Both the position numbers and the translations under genes were made by a program. This document shows positions 4,033 through 11,599 of a stretch of DNA of 14,785 nucleotides, one piece after another; the first letter of the stretch is position 1, and every line of letters begins with the position of its first letter. The notes under the pieces were generated by a model that was not told the DNA's origin, did not search any database, and saw nothing but the letters and a program-made list of their open reading frames with translations. The DNA is taken from the NCBI GenBank assembly GCA_034436375.1, contig DAOTVS010000358.1:1-14785 (forward strand), in the 5' to 3' direction. The DNA comes from DAOTVS01 sp034436375. Lineage in GTDB: Bacteria > Chloroflexota > Anaerolineae > SpSt-313.

Positions 4033-6375
4033 ATGGCCGAACCAGAAAAGAAAGAGATGAATCACACGCCAGATTCCGGCACAGCCGGCGGCGATCAGGC
4101 CAATCGCGCTGGCGACGGCGGAGGCCGCTCGCATCATCGCGGGCGCCGGCGCGGCCATCGCGGCGGCGCCCAGCAGCATCCGCAGGCTGCCGAGCAGGCC
4201 GGGCAGCCACGGCCACAGGCAACAGGCCAACCGGCCAATCGACCTGCCGGGCAGGCCCCCAGCCGACCCGCCGGGCAGAACTCGAATCGGCCCACCGGGC
4301 ACTCCCCGAACCGTCCCGCCGGGCAGAATCCGAATCGACCTGCTGGGCAGAACCCCAACCGTCCTGCCGGGCAGAACTCGAATCGACCCACCGGGCAAGG
4401 CGCGAACCGTCCCGCTGGACAGAGGCCGAACCGCCCCCCCAGCCATCCCGGCCCGCAGCAGCCGCCGCGTTCGCAGGGGCCGCGGCCCAACCCGCCCCGC
4501 CCTGCCAGCAGCGGCCGCCCCGCAGGGGCGCCCCGCGCCGCCGCCCCGGAAGCGCAGCCCGTCGCCCCTCAGGCGCCCGCTGCCGCGCTCGATCCGGTCA
4601 GTAACACGCTGGTGCTGCCCGAAATGTTGACAATCCGCGACCTGGCCACCATGATGCGCCGCTCTCCCATCGATATCATCAAGGAATTGATGAAGAACGG
4701 GGTGATGGCCAACATTAACCAGCAGATCGATTATGAGACCGCAGCCATCGTGGCCGAGGATATGGGCTTTGTCGTGGAGCATGAAAAGGCGCCCGAGCCC
4801 GAACCGGCCAAGGCCGTCGCAGTTGAAACCCGCAAAGGCGGCTACACCGAAGAGGAGTATGCCAGATTGCCGGTGCGCCCACCAGTCGTCACCGTGTTGG
4901 GGCACGTCGACCACGGCAAGACTTCGCTGCTCGATGCCATCCGGCAGACCAATGTGGTGGCCGGCGAGGTTGGCGGCATTACCCAGCACATCGGCGCCTA
5001 TCAAGTGGAAAAGCAAGGCAAGTTGATCACTTTTCTCGACACCCCGGGCCATGAGGCTTTTACAGCGATGCGCGCCCGAGGGGCCAAGGTGACCGACATA
5101 GCCATCCTCGTGGTGGCTGCCGACGACGGCGTGATGCCGCAGACGCTGGAGGCAATCGATCATGCCCGGGCGGCCAATGTGCCTATCATCATCGCCCTGA
5201 ACAAGATCGACAAGGAAAACGCCAACCCCGACTATGTGAAGCAGCAGCTGGCTGAGGTCGATCTGGTTGTGGAGGATTACGGCGGCCAGGTAATCTGCGT
5301 GCCGGTTTCGGCCAAGCAGAGGATCGGCATCGAAAACCTGCTGGAGATGGTGCTGCTGGTGGCCGAAATGGCCGACTTGCGGGCTAACCCGGACCGCGCA
5401 GCCAAGGGCACGGTGATCGAGGGCCGCCTCGACAAGGCGCGCGGCCCCATGGCCACGCTGCTCGTCGCCGACGGCACGCTCAGGACGGGCGATAACCTGG
5501 TGATCGGCGGCATTGCCGGCAAGGTACGCGCCATGTTCGACGACAAGGGCCAACGCATCGACGCGGCGCCTCCGGCCACTCCCGCTGCCGTCTTGGGCCT
5601 TCCCGACGTGCCAGAGGCCGGCATGCCGTTCGAGGTCGTGGCCGACGATCGCACCGCGCGCACCATGGCCGCCGATTATGCCCTGGCTCACAAGAGCAGT
5701 ACCGAGCAGGCGCCGGCTCGGCCGGTGACCCTGGAAGAGTTCTATGCCCACGCCGCCGAGGGCAAGGTCAAGGAATTGAACCTGATCCTCAAAGCGGATG
5801 TGCAGGGCTCCATTGAGCCAATCGAGAACTCGCTCTCACGGTTGGGCGACGAGAACCTCAAGGCGCGGCTATTGCTCAAGGGAACCGGCAACATCACCGA
5901 ATCCGATGTATCGCTGGCCATCGCATCGAACGCGATTATCATCGGGTTCAGCGTCCAGGTAGATCCCGCAGCCGCTCGCTTTGCCGAGGCCAACGGAGTA
6001 GATATCCGCATCTATGATATCATTTACCGTCTGACCGAAGACATCGAAAAGGCCCTCAAGGGCCTGCTCGAGCCCGTCTACCAGGATGTCACCATCGGCC
6101 ATGCCGAAGTGCGCCAGACGTTCCACATTCCCAAGGTGGGCACGATCGCCGGCTCCATCGTGACCGACGGCACGGCCGCACGCAATGCGCGAGTGCGAGT
6201 GATGCGCGGCGGCAAGGAGATCTACGATGGGCGCGTCTCCTCGCTCAAACGCTTTACTGAGGATGTGCGCGAAGTCGCCACCGGTTACGAGTGTGGTGTG
6301 GGCATTGAAGGCTTTGATGCGCTAGAGCCCGGTGATATCCTTGAATTCTATAGAAAGGAACGGGTGAGCGGCTAG
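4033..6375 (+). CDS. infB: Translation initiation factor IF-2
   Basis: 780-residue GTPase that places initiator tRNA on the 30S subunit and promotes subunit joining. Residues 1-~190 are a basic, low-complexity extension containing nine tandem octapeptides of NRPAGQ type (68-139). IF2_N follows (~194-245, LPEMLTIRDLATMM). The G domain has P-loop GHVDHGKT (290-297), G2 GGITQHIGA, G3 DTPGHEAF (336-343), G4 NKID (390-393) and G5 SAK. Domains II, III and the fMet-tRNA-binding C-terminal domain continue to the end (EPGDILEFYRKE). All GTPase motifs are intact. The ATG at 4033 has AAGGAGG ten bases upstream followed by an unusual G-run. It is preceded by the 479-nt leader and followed by 89 nt holding a strong hairpin before rbfA. 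Internal starts giving a shorter IF2 isoform are possible but not evident. Confidence 0.97.
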   Translation: MAEPEKKEMNHTPDSGTAGGDQANRAGDGGGRSHHRGRRRGHRGGAQQHPQAAEQAGQPRPQATGQPANRPAGQAPSRPAGQNSNRPTGHSPNRPAGQNPNRPAGQNPNRPAGQNSNRPTGQGANRPAGQRPNRPPSHPGPQQPPRSQGPRPNPPRPASSGRPAGAPRAAAPEAQPVAPQAPAAALDPVSNTLVLPEMLTIRDLATMMRRSPIDIIKELMKNGVMANINQQIDYETAAIVAEDMGFVVEHEKAPEPEPAKAVAVETRKGGYTEEEYARLPVRPPVVTVLGHVDHGKTSLLDAIRQTNVVAGEVGGITQHIGAYQVEKQGKLITFLDTPGHEAFTAMRARGAKVTDIAILVVAADDGVMPQTLEAIDHARAANVPIIIALNKIDKENANPDYVKQQLAEVDLVVEDYGGQVICVPVSAKQRIGIENLLEMVLLVAEMADLRANPDRAAKGTVIEGRLDKARGPMATLLVADGTLRTGDNLVIGGIAGKVRAMFDDKGQRIDAAPPATPAAVLGLPDVPEAGMPFEVVADDRTARTMAADYALAHKSSTEQAPARPVTLEEFYAHAAEGKVKELNLILKADVQGSIEPIENSLSRLGDENLKARLLLKGTGNITESDVSLAIASNAIIIGFSVQVDPAAARFAEANGVDIRIYDIIYRLTEDIEKALKGLLEPVYQDVTIGHAEVRQTFHIPKVGTIAGSIVTDGTAARNARVRVMRGGKEIYDGRVSSLKRFTEDVREVATGYECGVGIEGFDALEPGDILEFYRKERVSG
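4234..4449 (+). repeat. Nine tandem 24-bp repeats encoding NRPAGQ octapeptides in IF-2
   Basis: Nine contiguous 24-bp units encode octapeptides such as PNRPAGQN, SNRPTGHS and ANRPAGQR (residues 68-139). The peptide is better conserved than the codons: N, R, P and G recur while third positions vary (AAT/AAC, CGA/CGT/CGG). This suggests selection on the protein rather than very recent duplication. Confidence 0.85.
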
Positions 6376-6387
6376 GAGGCTCACAGG

Positions 6388-6425
6388 GTCAGGCCTGACA
6401 GGTTGGCGAAACCTGCCAGGCCTGG
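6388..6425 (+). other. Strong hairpin between infB and rbfA
   Basis: AGGCCTGACAGGTT (6391-6404) pairs with AACCTGCCAGGCCT (6410-6423) with one mismatch and a 5-nt loop; C6390-G6424 and a wobble extend it. No T-run follows, so it is not a classical terminator. It could be an RNA processing or stability element. The left side also contains the 12-bp palindrome GTCAGGCCTGAC (6388-6399). Confidence 0.6.
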
Positions 6426-6464
6426 AGCGATTTGGCCTTGCAGGCAGCTGCCCAAGAGGGAAAT

Positions 6465-6842
6465 ATGTCTACACGTCGTCAGCGCAAGGTCGCTGACCTG
6501 ATCCAAGAAGAGCTGAGTGCTTTGCTCATGCGCAGGGTACATGATCCGCGGGTGGAGGGCGTCACGGTCACGGCGGTAGATGTCTCGGCCGACCTGCATT
6601 ACGCCGATGTGCTCGTCACAGTACTGGGCGACGAAGAGAGAAAGAAGGAAGCGATCGCCGGTCTGAATGCGGCTGCAGGATTCTTGCGGCGCGAGCTGGC
6701 TCCCTCCCTCAATCTGCGCTACATGCCCGAGTTGCGCTTCCATATCGACCGCTCTTATGAACGGGGGGCGCGCATCGATGCGTTGCTCGAGGAAATTGCT
6801 GCCAAGGAACATCCGGAAGAGTCCAAAGGAAATGAGTCTTGA
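6465..6842 (+). CDS. rbfA: 30S ribosome-binding factor A
   Basis: 125-residue single KH-type protein that assists late 16S rRNA maturation and 30S assembly. It begins MSTRRQRKVADLIQEELS, the usual family opening, and contains RVHDPRVEGVTVTAVDVSADL, typical of the first strand-helix region, and LRYMPELRFHIDRSYERGARID near the end. The ATG at 6465 is chosen over an in-frame TTG at 6432 because it matches the family start and has an AGAGG-type SD at 6455-6459, with rather short spacing. It lies 89 nt after infB, beyond the hairpin, and its last 11 bases overlap the start of the DHH gene, so the two are probably translationally coupled. Length is normal for the family. Confidence 0.94.
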   Translation: MSTRRQRKVADLIQEELSALLMRRVHDPRVEGVTVTAVDVSADLHYADVLVTVLGDEERKKEAIAGLNAAAGFLRRELAPSLNLRYMPELRFHIDRSYERGARIDALLEEIAAKEHPEESKGNES

Positions 6843-7845
6843 GGTTCTGCTGCAGCAGGCAAAACGGCCGCTGCTGGTCTGTCATGTTACGCCCGATGGT
6901 GATGCCATCGGATCACTGCTGGGCCTGGGCTGGGCTATGAAAGAGCTCGACAAGCACCCGACCCTGGCCTGCGCTGACCCGGTGCCCCCGGACCTGGCTT
7001 TCCTGCCCGGTGCGAGCGACATTGTTGCCTGTGCCCGCGGAGATGAGGACCTGATTGTAGCCCTCGATTGTGCCGATGCGCAGCGTATGGGCAGCCTCTA
7101 TGATGCCAACACAGCCGCGCACGTGGGCCTGGTCAACATCGACCATCATATTACCAACACGGGCTATGGTGCCGCGCAGTTGGTTGAGCCCAAGGCATCC
7201 TCAACGGCCCAAATCGTCTATCATCTGCTGCGGCGCCTGGGCTGGCCGCTCACACCGTGGGCAGCGACCTGCTTACTGACCGGCGTGATCACCGACACAC
7301 GATCCTTCCGCACCAGCAATACGGATGCGGCCGCCCTGCGCACTGCAGCAGAGTTGGTCGAGGCCGGGGCGCCGCTGGCGGAGGTCAATGAGCAGCTCAA
7401 CCACGGCCTCTCGCTGGGCGTCATCGCCCTGTGGGGCAGAGTCTTGGGCCAGGTGCACTATGAAGAGGGTGTGGTGTGGGCCGAGATCAGCCATGAAACG
7501 CTGGTTGCCTGCGGCCTGGACGGATCCGATACAGGCGGCCTGGTCAGCTTTTTGGCCAGCGCTCGCGAGGCTCGCGCAGCCGTGCTGCTCTGTGAGCGTG
7601 AGCCCGGCCGCATCGAGGTAGGGTTGCGCTCCGTGCCAGGGCTCGATGTCTCTGCTGTCGCCAAGGCTCTGGGCGGCGGCGGCCACCCGCAGGCTGCAGG
7701 CTGCACACTACACGGATCACTCAATGCGGCGCATGACCGGGTAGCGCTGGAGCTCAAGCGTGTGCTCCACGCCTACCGTGAGCCATTTGCACCGTCAATG
7801 GGGGATAGTCATGTCACCAGATCCCTGCCGCTGTCCTCATCCTGA
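6832..7845 (+). CDS. nrnA: DHH/DHHA1 phosphoesterase, NrnA-like oligoribonuclease / pAp phosphatase
   Basis: 337-residue phosphoesterase likely to degrade short RNA oligonucleotides and dephosphorylate 3'-phosphoadenosine 5'-phosphate, as in NrnA. The DHH domain has all metal motifs: HVTPDGD (H18, D22, D24), DCAD (D79), DHH (104-106) and ITDT (D155). The DHHA1 substrate-binding domain ends in GGGGHPQAAGC (H285). The start at 6832 lies inside the end of rbfA (11-bp overlap), with AAAGGA close upstream; a longer upstream frame would only run through rbfA out of phase. It sits between rbfA and truB, its usual place in this cluster, and overlaps truB by 35 bp. nrnA function is inferred from architecture; a cyclic-dinucleotide phosphodiesterase role is possible in this family. 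Confidence 0.9.
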   Translation: MSLEVLLQQAKRPLLVCHVTPDGDAIGSLLGLGWAMKELDKHPTLACADPVPPDLAFLPGASDIVACARGDEDLIVALDCADAQRMGSLYDANTAAHVGLVNIDHHITNTGYGAAQLVEPKASSTAQIVYHLLRRLGWPLTPWAATCLLTGVITDTRSFRTSNTDAAALRTAAELVEAGAPLAEVNEQLNHGLSLGVIALWGRVLGQVHYEEGVVWAEISHETLVACGLDGSDTGGLVSFLASAREARAAVLLCEREPGRIEVGLRSVPGLDVSAVAKALGGGGHPQAAGCTLHGSLNAAHDRVALELKRVLHAYREPFAPSMGDSHVTRSLPLSSS

Positions 7846-8767
7846 TTGCGGCGCCGGTGGCTGTGCCTCTGCATGCGCAGCCACCGGCATTTTGAATATC
7901 GACAAGCCAGAAGGATATACCTCCCACGATATCGTGGCGCGCGTGCGCAGGCTCACCGGCGAGCGCCGCGTGGGCCATGCCGGTACCCTGGATCCCTTTG
8001 CCACCGGCGTCCTGTTGGTGTGCGTAGGCCAGGCCACGCGCGTCAGCGAGTACCTCATGGAAGGGCGCAAGCTCTACCGCGCCCGCATCCGCTTTGGCAC
8101 AGCCACCGATACCTATGATCTCACAGGCGCCCCCACCATACAGAATGCGCCGATCCCCAGCGGCATCGCTGCGATCGAAGCGATCCTGCCTCGCTTCCAA
8201 GGCCACATCATGCAGACCCCTCCTTCCTATTCGGCCCTCAAAATCGAGGGGGTGCCAGCCTACAGACGCGCACGCCGGGGCGAAGAGATCGATCAGGCCC
8301 CGCGGCCGGTCGAGATCTATGACCTCCAGGTGCGGGCCTGGGATCCCCCCGACCTGGTGCTCGATATCGTCTGCGGCAAGGGCACGTATATCCGCTCCCT
8401 GGCCCACGACCTGGGGCAGGCGCTAGGCTCGGCGGCGCACCTGATCGCGCTCGAACGGCGCGCCGTGGGTGCTTTTACGATCGAGGATGCCGTGCCTTTG
8501 GCCGCATTCGAAGAGCAGGCGAGGGAGGGTCGCTGGCAAGATCTGCTCTACCCCCTCGATGAAGCACTGCTCATGTACCCTGCCCTCATCCTCTCAGCTG
8601 AGGATGTTGCCCGCCTGCAGAACGGCCAGCCAGTGGCCGGGGCCGAAATCGCGGAAGGGGCGCTGGCGCGGGTCTATGGGCCGGGTGGCGAGTTTGTGGC
8701 GCTGGTGCAAGGCGATCACAAGGCGAGCGTCTGGCGTCCGCACAAGGTGTTCTCGATATGCGCTTGA
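7811..8767 (+). CDS. truB: tRNA pseudouridine(55) synthase TruB with Cys-rich N-terminal extension
   Basis: 318-residue enzyme that isomerises U55 in the T-loop of tRNA. The conserved body begins at GILNIDKPEGYTSHDIV (from residue 26). Motif HAGTLDPFATGVL holds the catalytic Asp (D61), KLYRARIRFG gives the stacking Tyr (Y89), and GKGTYIRSLAHDLG is the typical downstream motif; a TruB C-terminal domain ends the protein. The ATG at 7811, with GGGGGA just upstream, overlaps nrnA by 35 bp. A GTG at 7760 would add 17 more residues and looks less likely. Residues 1-25 are odd: C6, C8, H10, C13, C18 and C22, a possible metal-binding segment not usual for TruB. No in-frame ATG or GTG lies closer to the conserved start, only a TTG that would remove the conserved Gly-Ile. 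Confidence 0.93.
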   Translation: MSPDPCRCPHPDCGAGGCASACAATGILNIDKPEGYTSHDIVARVRRLTGERRVGHAGTLDPFATGVLLVCVGQATRVSEYLMEGRKLYRARIRFGTATDTYDLTGAPTIQNAPIPSGIAAIEAILPRFQGHIMQTPPSYSALKIEGVPAYRRARRGEEIDQAPRPVEIYDLQVRAWDPPDLVLDIVCGKGTYIRSLAHDLGQALGSAAHLIALERRAVGAFTIEDAVPLAAFEEQAREGRWQDLLYPLDEALLMYPALILSAEDVARLQNGQPVAGAEIAEGALARVYGPGGEFVALVQGDHKASVWRPHKVFSICA

Positions 8768-9720
8768 TTGATGATCTGACTCGATCTCAAGTCGACCAGC
8801 AAACCGTTGTCACCATCGGCTCCTTTGATGGCTTGCACATCGGCCACCAAAAACTGGTGCGCGACATTGTCGACGAAGCACACCGCACAGGCCGCGCCAG
8901 CGCGCTGGTGACTTTCCACCCCCACCCGCGAGCCGTGCTCCGTCCCTGGCTCAGCCCCAAAGTCCTGACGACCCCCGGCGAAAAGGCCGCCCTGGCAGCG
9001 CGCTGGGGCCTCGATATCTTCGTTCTGCTCCACTTTACGGCCGAAGTAGCGCACATGCCGGCGCCGGACTTTATCCGGCTGCTGGTGGAGCGCCTGCACA
9101 TGGCCGAGCTGTGGGTCGGGCCCGATTTCGCGCTGGGCCGCGGCCGCGAGGGCGATGTGCCTGCCCTGCGCGAGATGGGCCGCCAATGGGGCTTTGCTCT
9201 GCGCGTGGTGGCGCCCGTCCAGATCGGCAGCCGGGTCGTATCGAGCACGTGGGTACGGGAATTGCTGGCAACAGGCCAGGTGGCCGAAGCGCGGCGGCTC
9301 CTGGGCCGCCCCTATAGCGTGGCCGGTGAGGTGGTGAGCGGCGACCGTCGGGGGCGCTGCCTTGGGTTCCCCACCGCCAACCTGGCCATCCGCCCGGAGC
9401 GAGCCCTGCCGCCGAACGGCGTCTATGCCGTCTATGCCCAAATCGGTGAGCGCCGCCTGCCCGCCGTGGCCAACATCGGCGAGCGGCCCAGCTTTAACAC
9501 CGGGCAGCATGCGGTCGAGGTGCATATTCTCGACTATCGTGGCGACCTGTACGGCCGCGATCTGGTCATCGAGTTTGTCAAGCGACTGCGCCCAGAGCGG
9601 CGCTTTGAGGACATCTGCGAGCTGATCCGCCAGATCAATCGCGACGTGGCGCGGGCACGAGACCTATTCGCTACTGAGGAAAAGAGGGCAGCGGAAACGT
9701 ATGGAGCAAGGGTACCGTGA
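8758..9720 (+). CDS. ribF: Bifunctional riboflavin kinase / FAD synthetase
   Basis: 320-residue enzyme converting riboflavin to FMN and then FAD. The N-terminal nucleotidyltransferase domain shows GSFDGLHIGH (H27, H30) and SSTWVREL (162-169). The C-terminal riboflavin kinase domain shows GFPTANL (203-209, with the metal/ATP-binding PTAN), PNGVYAVYA and NIGERPSF. The ATG at 8758 overlaps the end of truB by 10 bp and has AAGGTG (8744-8749) at 8-nt spacing. Both halves are intact and length is normal. truB-ribF adjacency is widespread in bacteria. The last 20 bp overlap the archease start. No FMN riboswitch is seen, as expected for a gene inside an operon. Confidence 0.95.
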   Translation: MRLIDDLTRSQVDQQTVVTIGSFDGLHIGHQKLVRDIVDEAHRTGRASALVTFHPHPRAVLRPWLSPKVLTTPGEKAALAARWGLDIFVLLHFTAEVAHMPAPDFIRLLVERLHMAELWVGPDFALGRGREGDVPALREMGRQWGFALRVVAPVQIGSRVVSSTWVRELLATGQVAEARRLLGRPYSVAGEVVSGDRRGRCLGFPTANLAIRPERALPPNGVYAVYAQIGERRLPAVANIGERPSFNTGQHAVEVHILDYRGDLYGRDLVIEFVKRLRPERRFEDICELIRQINRDVARARDLFATEEKRAAETYGARVP

Positions 9721-10111
9721 GATCCCCCACACAGCCGATGTCGAACTGGAGGTCTGGGGCAAGGACCTGCCAGAGCTCTTTACCCATGCTGCGCAGGGCC
9801 TGTTCAGCCTGGCCGTGCGCTTCGACCCCGAGCCCAGGATATCCGCCCACCGGGTGATCAACCTCTCCGCCCCCGATTGGGAGACCCTCCTCGTAGACTG
9901 GCTCAATGAGCTCATCCTCCTCTCCGATGAGAACGAGGAAGCTTATGTCGCCTTTGAAGTCGAGCTTCCCGGCGTTGGCCAGCTCAGCGCCCGCGCCTGC
10001 GCAACCACCGATTTCACTCGTACCAAGGTCGTGAAAGCGGCCACCTTTCACAATCTGACGATCAAGGAGGGGCCGGAGGGAGTCCGCGCCACGATCGTGT
10101 TTGACGTATGA
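9701..10111 (+). CDS. Archease, RtcB RNA ligase cofactor
   Basis: 136-residue protein of the archease family, which speeds guanylylation and gives multiple turnover of RtcB RNA ligase. Visible family features are REIPHTADVELEVWG at the start (HTAD, residues 10-13), LLVDWLNELILLSD (63-76), VKAATFHNLTI (111-121) and the acidic end VFDV (133-136), whose Asp together with those near the N-terminus is expected to bind metal. It begins inside the last 20 bp of ribF in another frame, suggesting coupling; an AGAGGG about 12 nt upstream is only a weak SD. rtcB follows after 36 nt, which strongly supports the assignment. Its place at the end of the truB-ribF chain is noteworthy. Confidence 0.9.
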   Translation: MEQGYREIPHTADVELEVWGKDLPELFTHAAQGLFSLAVRFDPEPRISAHRVINLSAPDWETLLVDWLNELILLSDENEEAYVAFEVELPGVGQLSARACATTDFTRTKVVKAATFHNLTIKEGPEGVRATIVFDV

Positions 10112-10116
10112 GGGCC

Positions 10117-10129
10117 ATGTGTCACACAT
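10117..10129. repeat. 13-bp palindrome in the archease-rtcB gap
   Basis: ATGTGTCACACAT, 6-bp perfect arms around a central C, in the 36-nt gap and just upstream of the rtcB SD. As RNA it could form only a 4-bp stem. As DNA it could be a small operator, but nothing identifies a regulator. Confidence 0.3.
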
Positions 10130-10147
10130 TACATACGGAGGCTCGCT

Positions 10148-11599
10148 ATGGTCAAGCCGACTGATTTCCGGCGTCTGTCGCCTTTTCTCTGGGAGCTCCC
10201 CAAGGGTGCGCGGGCCGATATGCGTGTGCCCGCGCGCATCTATGCCGACGAGGAGTTCTTCGAGGCAGCCTTTGAGGATCGCTCGGCCGAGCAATTGGTG
10301 AATACCACCACGCTGCCCGGCCTCGTGGCCTATGCCCTGGCGATGCCCGATATCCACCAGGGCTACGGGTTCCCTATCGGTGGGGTCGCAGCCACGCGCC
10401 TGCCCTCGGGGGTGATCTCGCCCGGCGGTGTGGGCTATGATATCAACTGCGGCGTGCGCGTGCTCACAACGCACATTGCCGAGGAAGAGGTCCGCCCTTA
10501 TCTCGACCCTTTGATGACCGCCCTTTTTCAGCATGTGCCGTGCGGCGTGGGGCGTGGCCATGCCGGGGCGTTGGGGGCCAAGCAGCTGGATCAGGTGCTG
10601 GAGCGAGGCGCCTCATGGGCGGTGGCGATGGGCTTTGGCACCAAAGAAGACCTGGCCCACACGGAAGAGCAGGGCACCATGGAGGGCGCCAATGCCGGGG
10701 CTGTCAGCGAGCGCGCCAAGAGCCGGGCCAAAGATCAGCTCGGCTCGCTGGGCTCCGGCAACCATTTCCTCGAGGTTGATGTCATCGAGCAGATCTACGA
10801 CCCCCAGGTCGCTGCCCGCTTTGGGCTGGTGGAGGGGAACATCGTCGTGTGGATTCATTCCGGCTCGCGCGCTCTTGGCCATCAGGTCTGCACCGACGCC
10901 GTGCGCGATCTGCAATCGGCCATGCGCAACTATGGCATCCAACTGCCCGACCGTGAGCTGGCTTGCGCCCCCTTTGATTCGCCCGACGGCCAACGCTACT
11001 TTCAGGCCATGGTCTGCGCCGCGAATTTTGCCTGGGCCAATCGACAGATGATGACTCACCTGGCGCGCGAGGCCTTTGAGCAGGTGTTGGCCGGCAAGGT
11101 GAAGGACCGGCAGCTGACGCTGCTTTACGATGTGGCGCACAATATTGCCAAGGTCGAGACGTACACCATCAACGGCGAACGTATCAAGCTCTGCGTGCAC
11201 CGCAAAGGCGCCACCCGCGCCTTTGGCCCGGGGCACCCGGCCGTGCCCGAGGCCTACCGCGACCTGGGGCAGCCCGTGCTCATCCCGGGTAGCATGGGCA
11301 GCGCTTCATATATCCTGGTGGGCACCGCGGGGGCGATGGAACAGAGCTTTGGCTCCACCTGCCATGGGGCGGGGCGCGTCCTCAGCCGGCACGCGGCCAA
11401 GCGCGCCGTGACGGGGCAGGCGCTGCGGCAAGAGTTGGGCCAGGAAGGGATCGTCATCAAGGCCGAGAGCATGTCGGGCCTGGCCGAAGAGGCGCCGGAG
11501 GCCTATAAGGATATCGACCGTGTCGTTGAGATAGTACACCAGGCAGGCCTGGCCCGCCGGGTCGCCCGTACGCGGCCTATTGGCGTGATGAAAGGGTAG
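10148..11599 (+). CDS. rtcB: RNA-splicing ligase RtcB (3'-phosphate / 5'-OH RNA ligase)
   Basis: 483-residue GTP- and Mn-dependent ligase joining 2',3'-cyclic-phosphate or 3'-phosphate RNA ends to 5'-OH ends, used in tRNA splicing and RNA repair. Active-site residues expected from the archaeal enzyme are all present: GYDINCGVR (D98, C101), GSGNHFLEVD (N205, H206), HSGSR (H237), DVAHNIAK (H331) and STCHGAGR (H406, the guanylylated His). No intein is present and length is normal. GGAGG (10137-10141) lies 6 nt before the ATG. It follows archease by 36 nt, so both are probably expressed with the translation operon. No rtcA or rtcR is nearby. The last 23 bp overlap, tail to tail, the 3' end of the minus-strand histidine kinase; no terminator is visible between them. 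Confidence 0.97.
   Translation: MVKPTDFRRLSPFLWELPKGARADMRVPARIYADEEFFEAAFEDRSAEQLVNTTTLPGLVAYALAMPDIHQGYGFPIGGVAATRLPSGVISPGGVGYDINCGVRVLTTHIAEEEVRPYLDPLMTALFQHVPCGVGRGHAGALGAKQLDQVLERGASWAVAMGFGTKEDLAHTEEQGTMEGANAGAVSERAKSRAKDQLGSLGSGNHFLEVDVIEQIYDPQVAARFGLVEGNIVVWIHSGSRALGHQVCTDAVRDLQSAMRNYGIQLPDRELACAPFDSPDGQRYFQAMVCAANFAWANRQMMTHLAREAFEQVLAGKVKDRQLTLLYDVAHNIAKVETYTINGERIKLCVHRKGATRAFGPGHPAVPEAYRDLGQPVLIPGSMGSASYILVGTAGAMEQSFGSTCHGAGRVLSRHAAKRAVTGQALRQELGQEGIVIKAESMSGLAEEAPEAYKDIDRVVEIVHQAGLARRVARTRPIGVMKG

Noticed and set aside
4234..4449. CRISPR-like array
   Set aside because: The 24-bp units are contiguous without spacers and encode an in-frame peptide repeat in infB.
3780..4604. 274-codon plus-strand frame covering the end of the infB leader and the infB N-terminus
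   Set aside because: Arg/Pro/Ala-rich frame-shifted reading of the infB repeats with no SD; the IF-2 frame explains the region.
3889..5751. 620-codon minus-strand open frame opposite infB
   Set aside because: It mirrors the infB codons in a GC-rich gene, has no SD or recognisable domain, and infB motifs on the plus strand are unambiguous.
6389..6425. Intrinsic terminator after infB
   Set aside because: The stem is strong but no T-run follows, and the downstream genes belong to the conserved cluster without another clear promoter.
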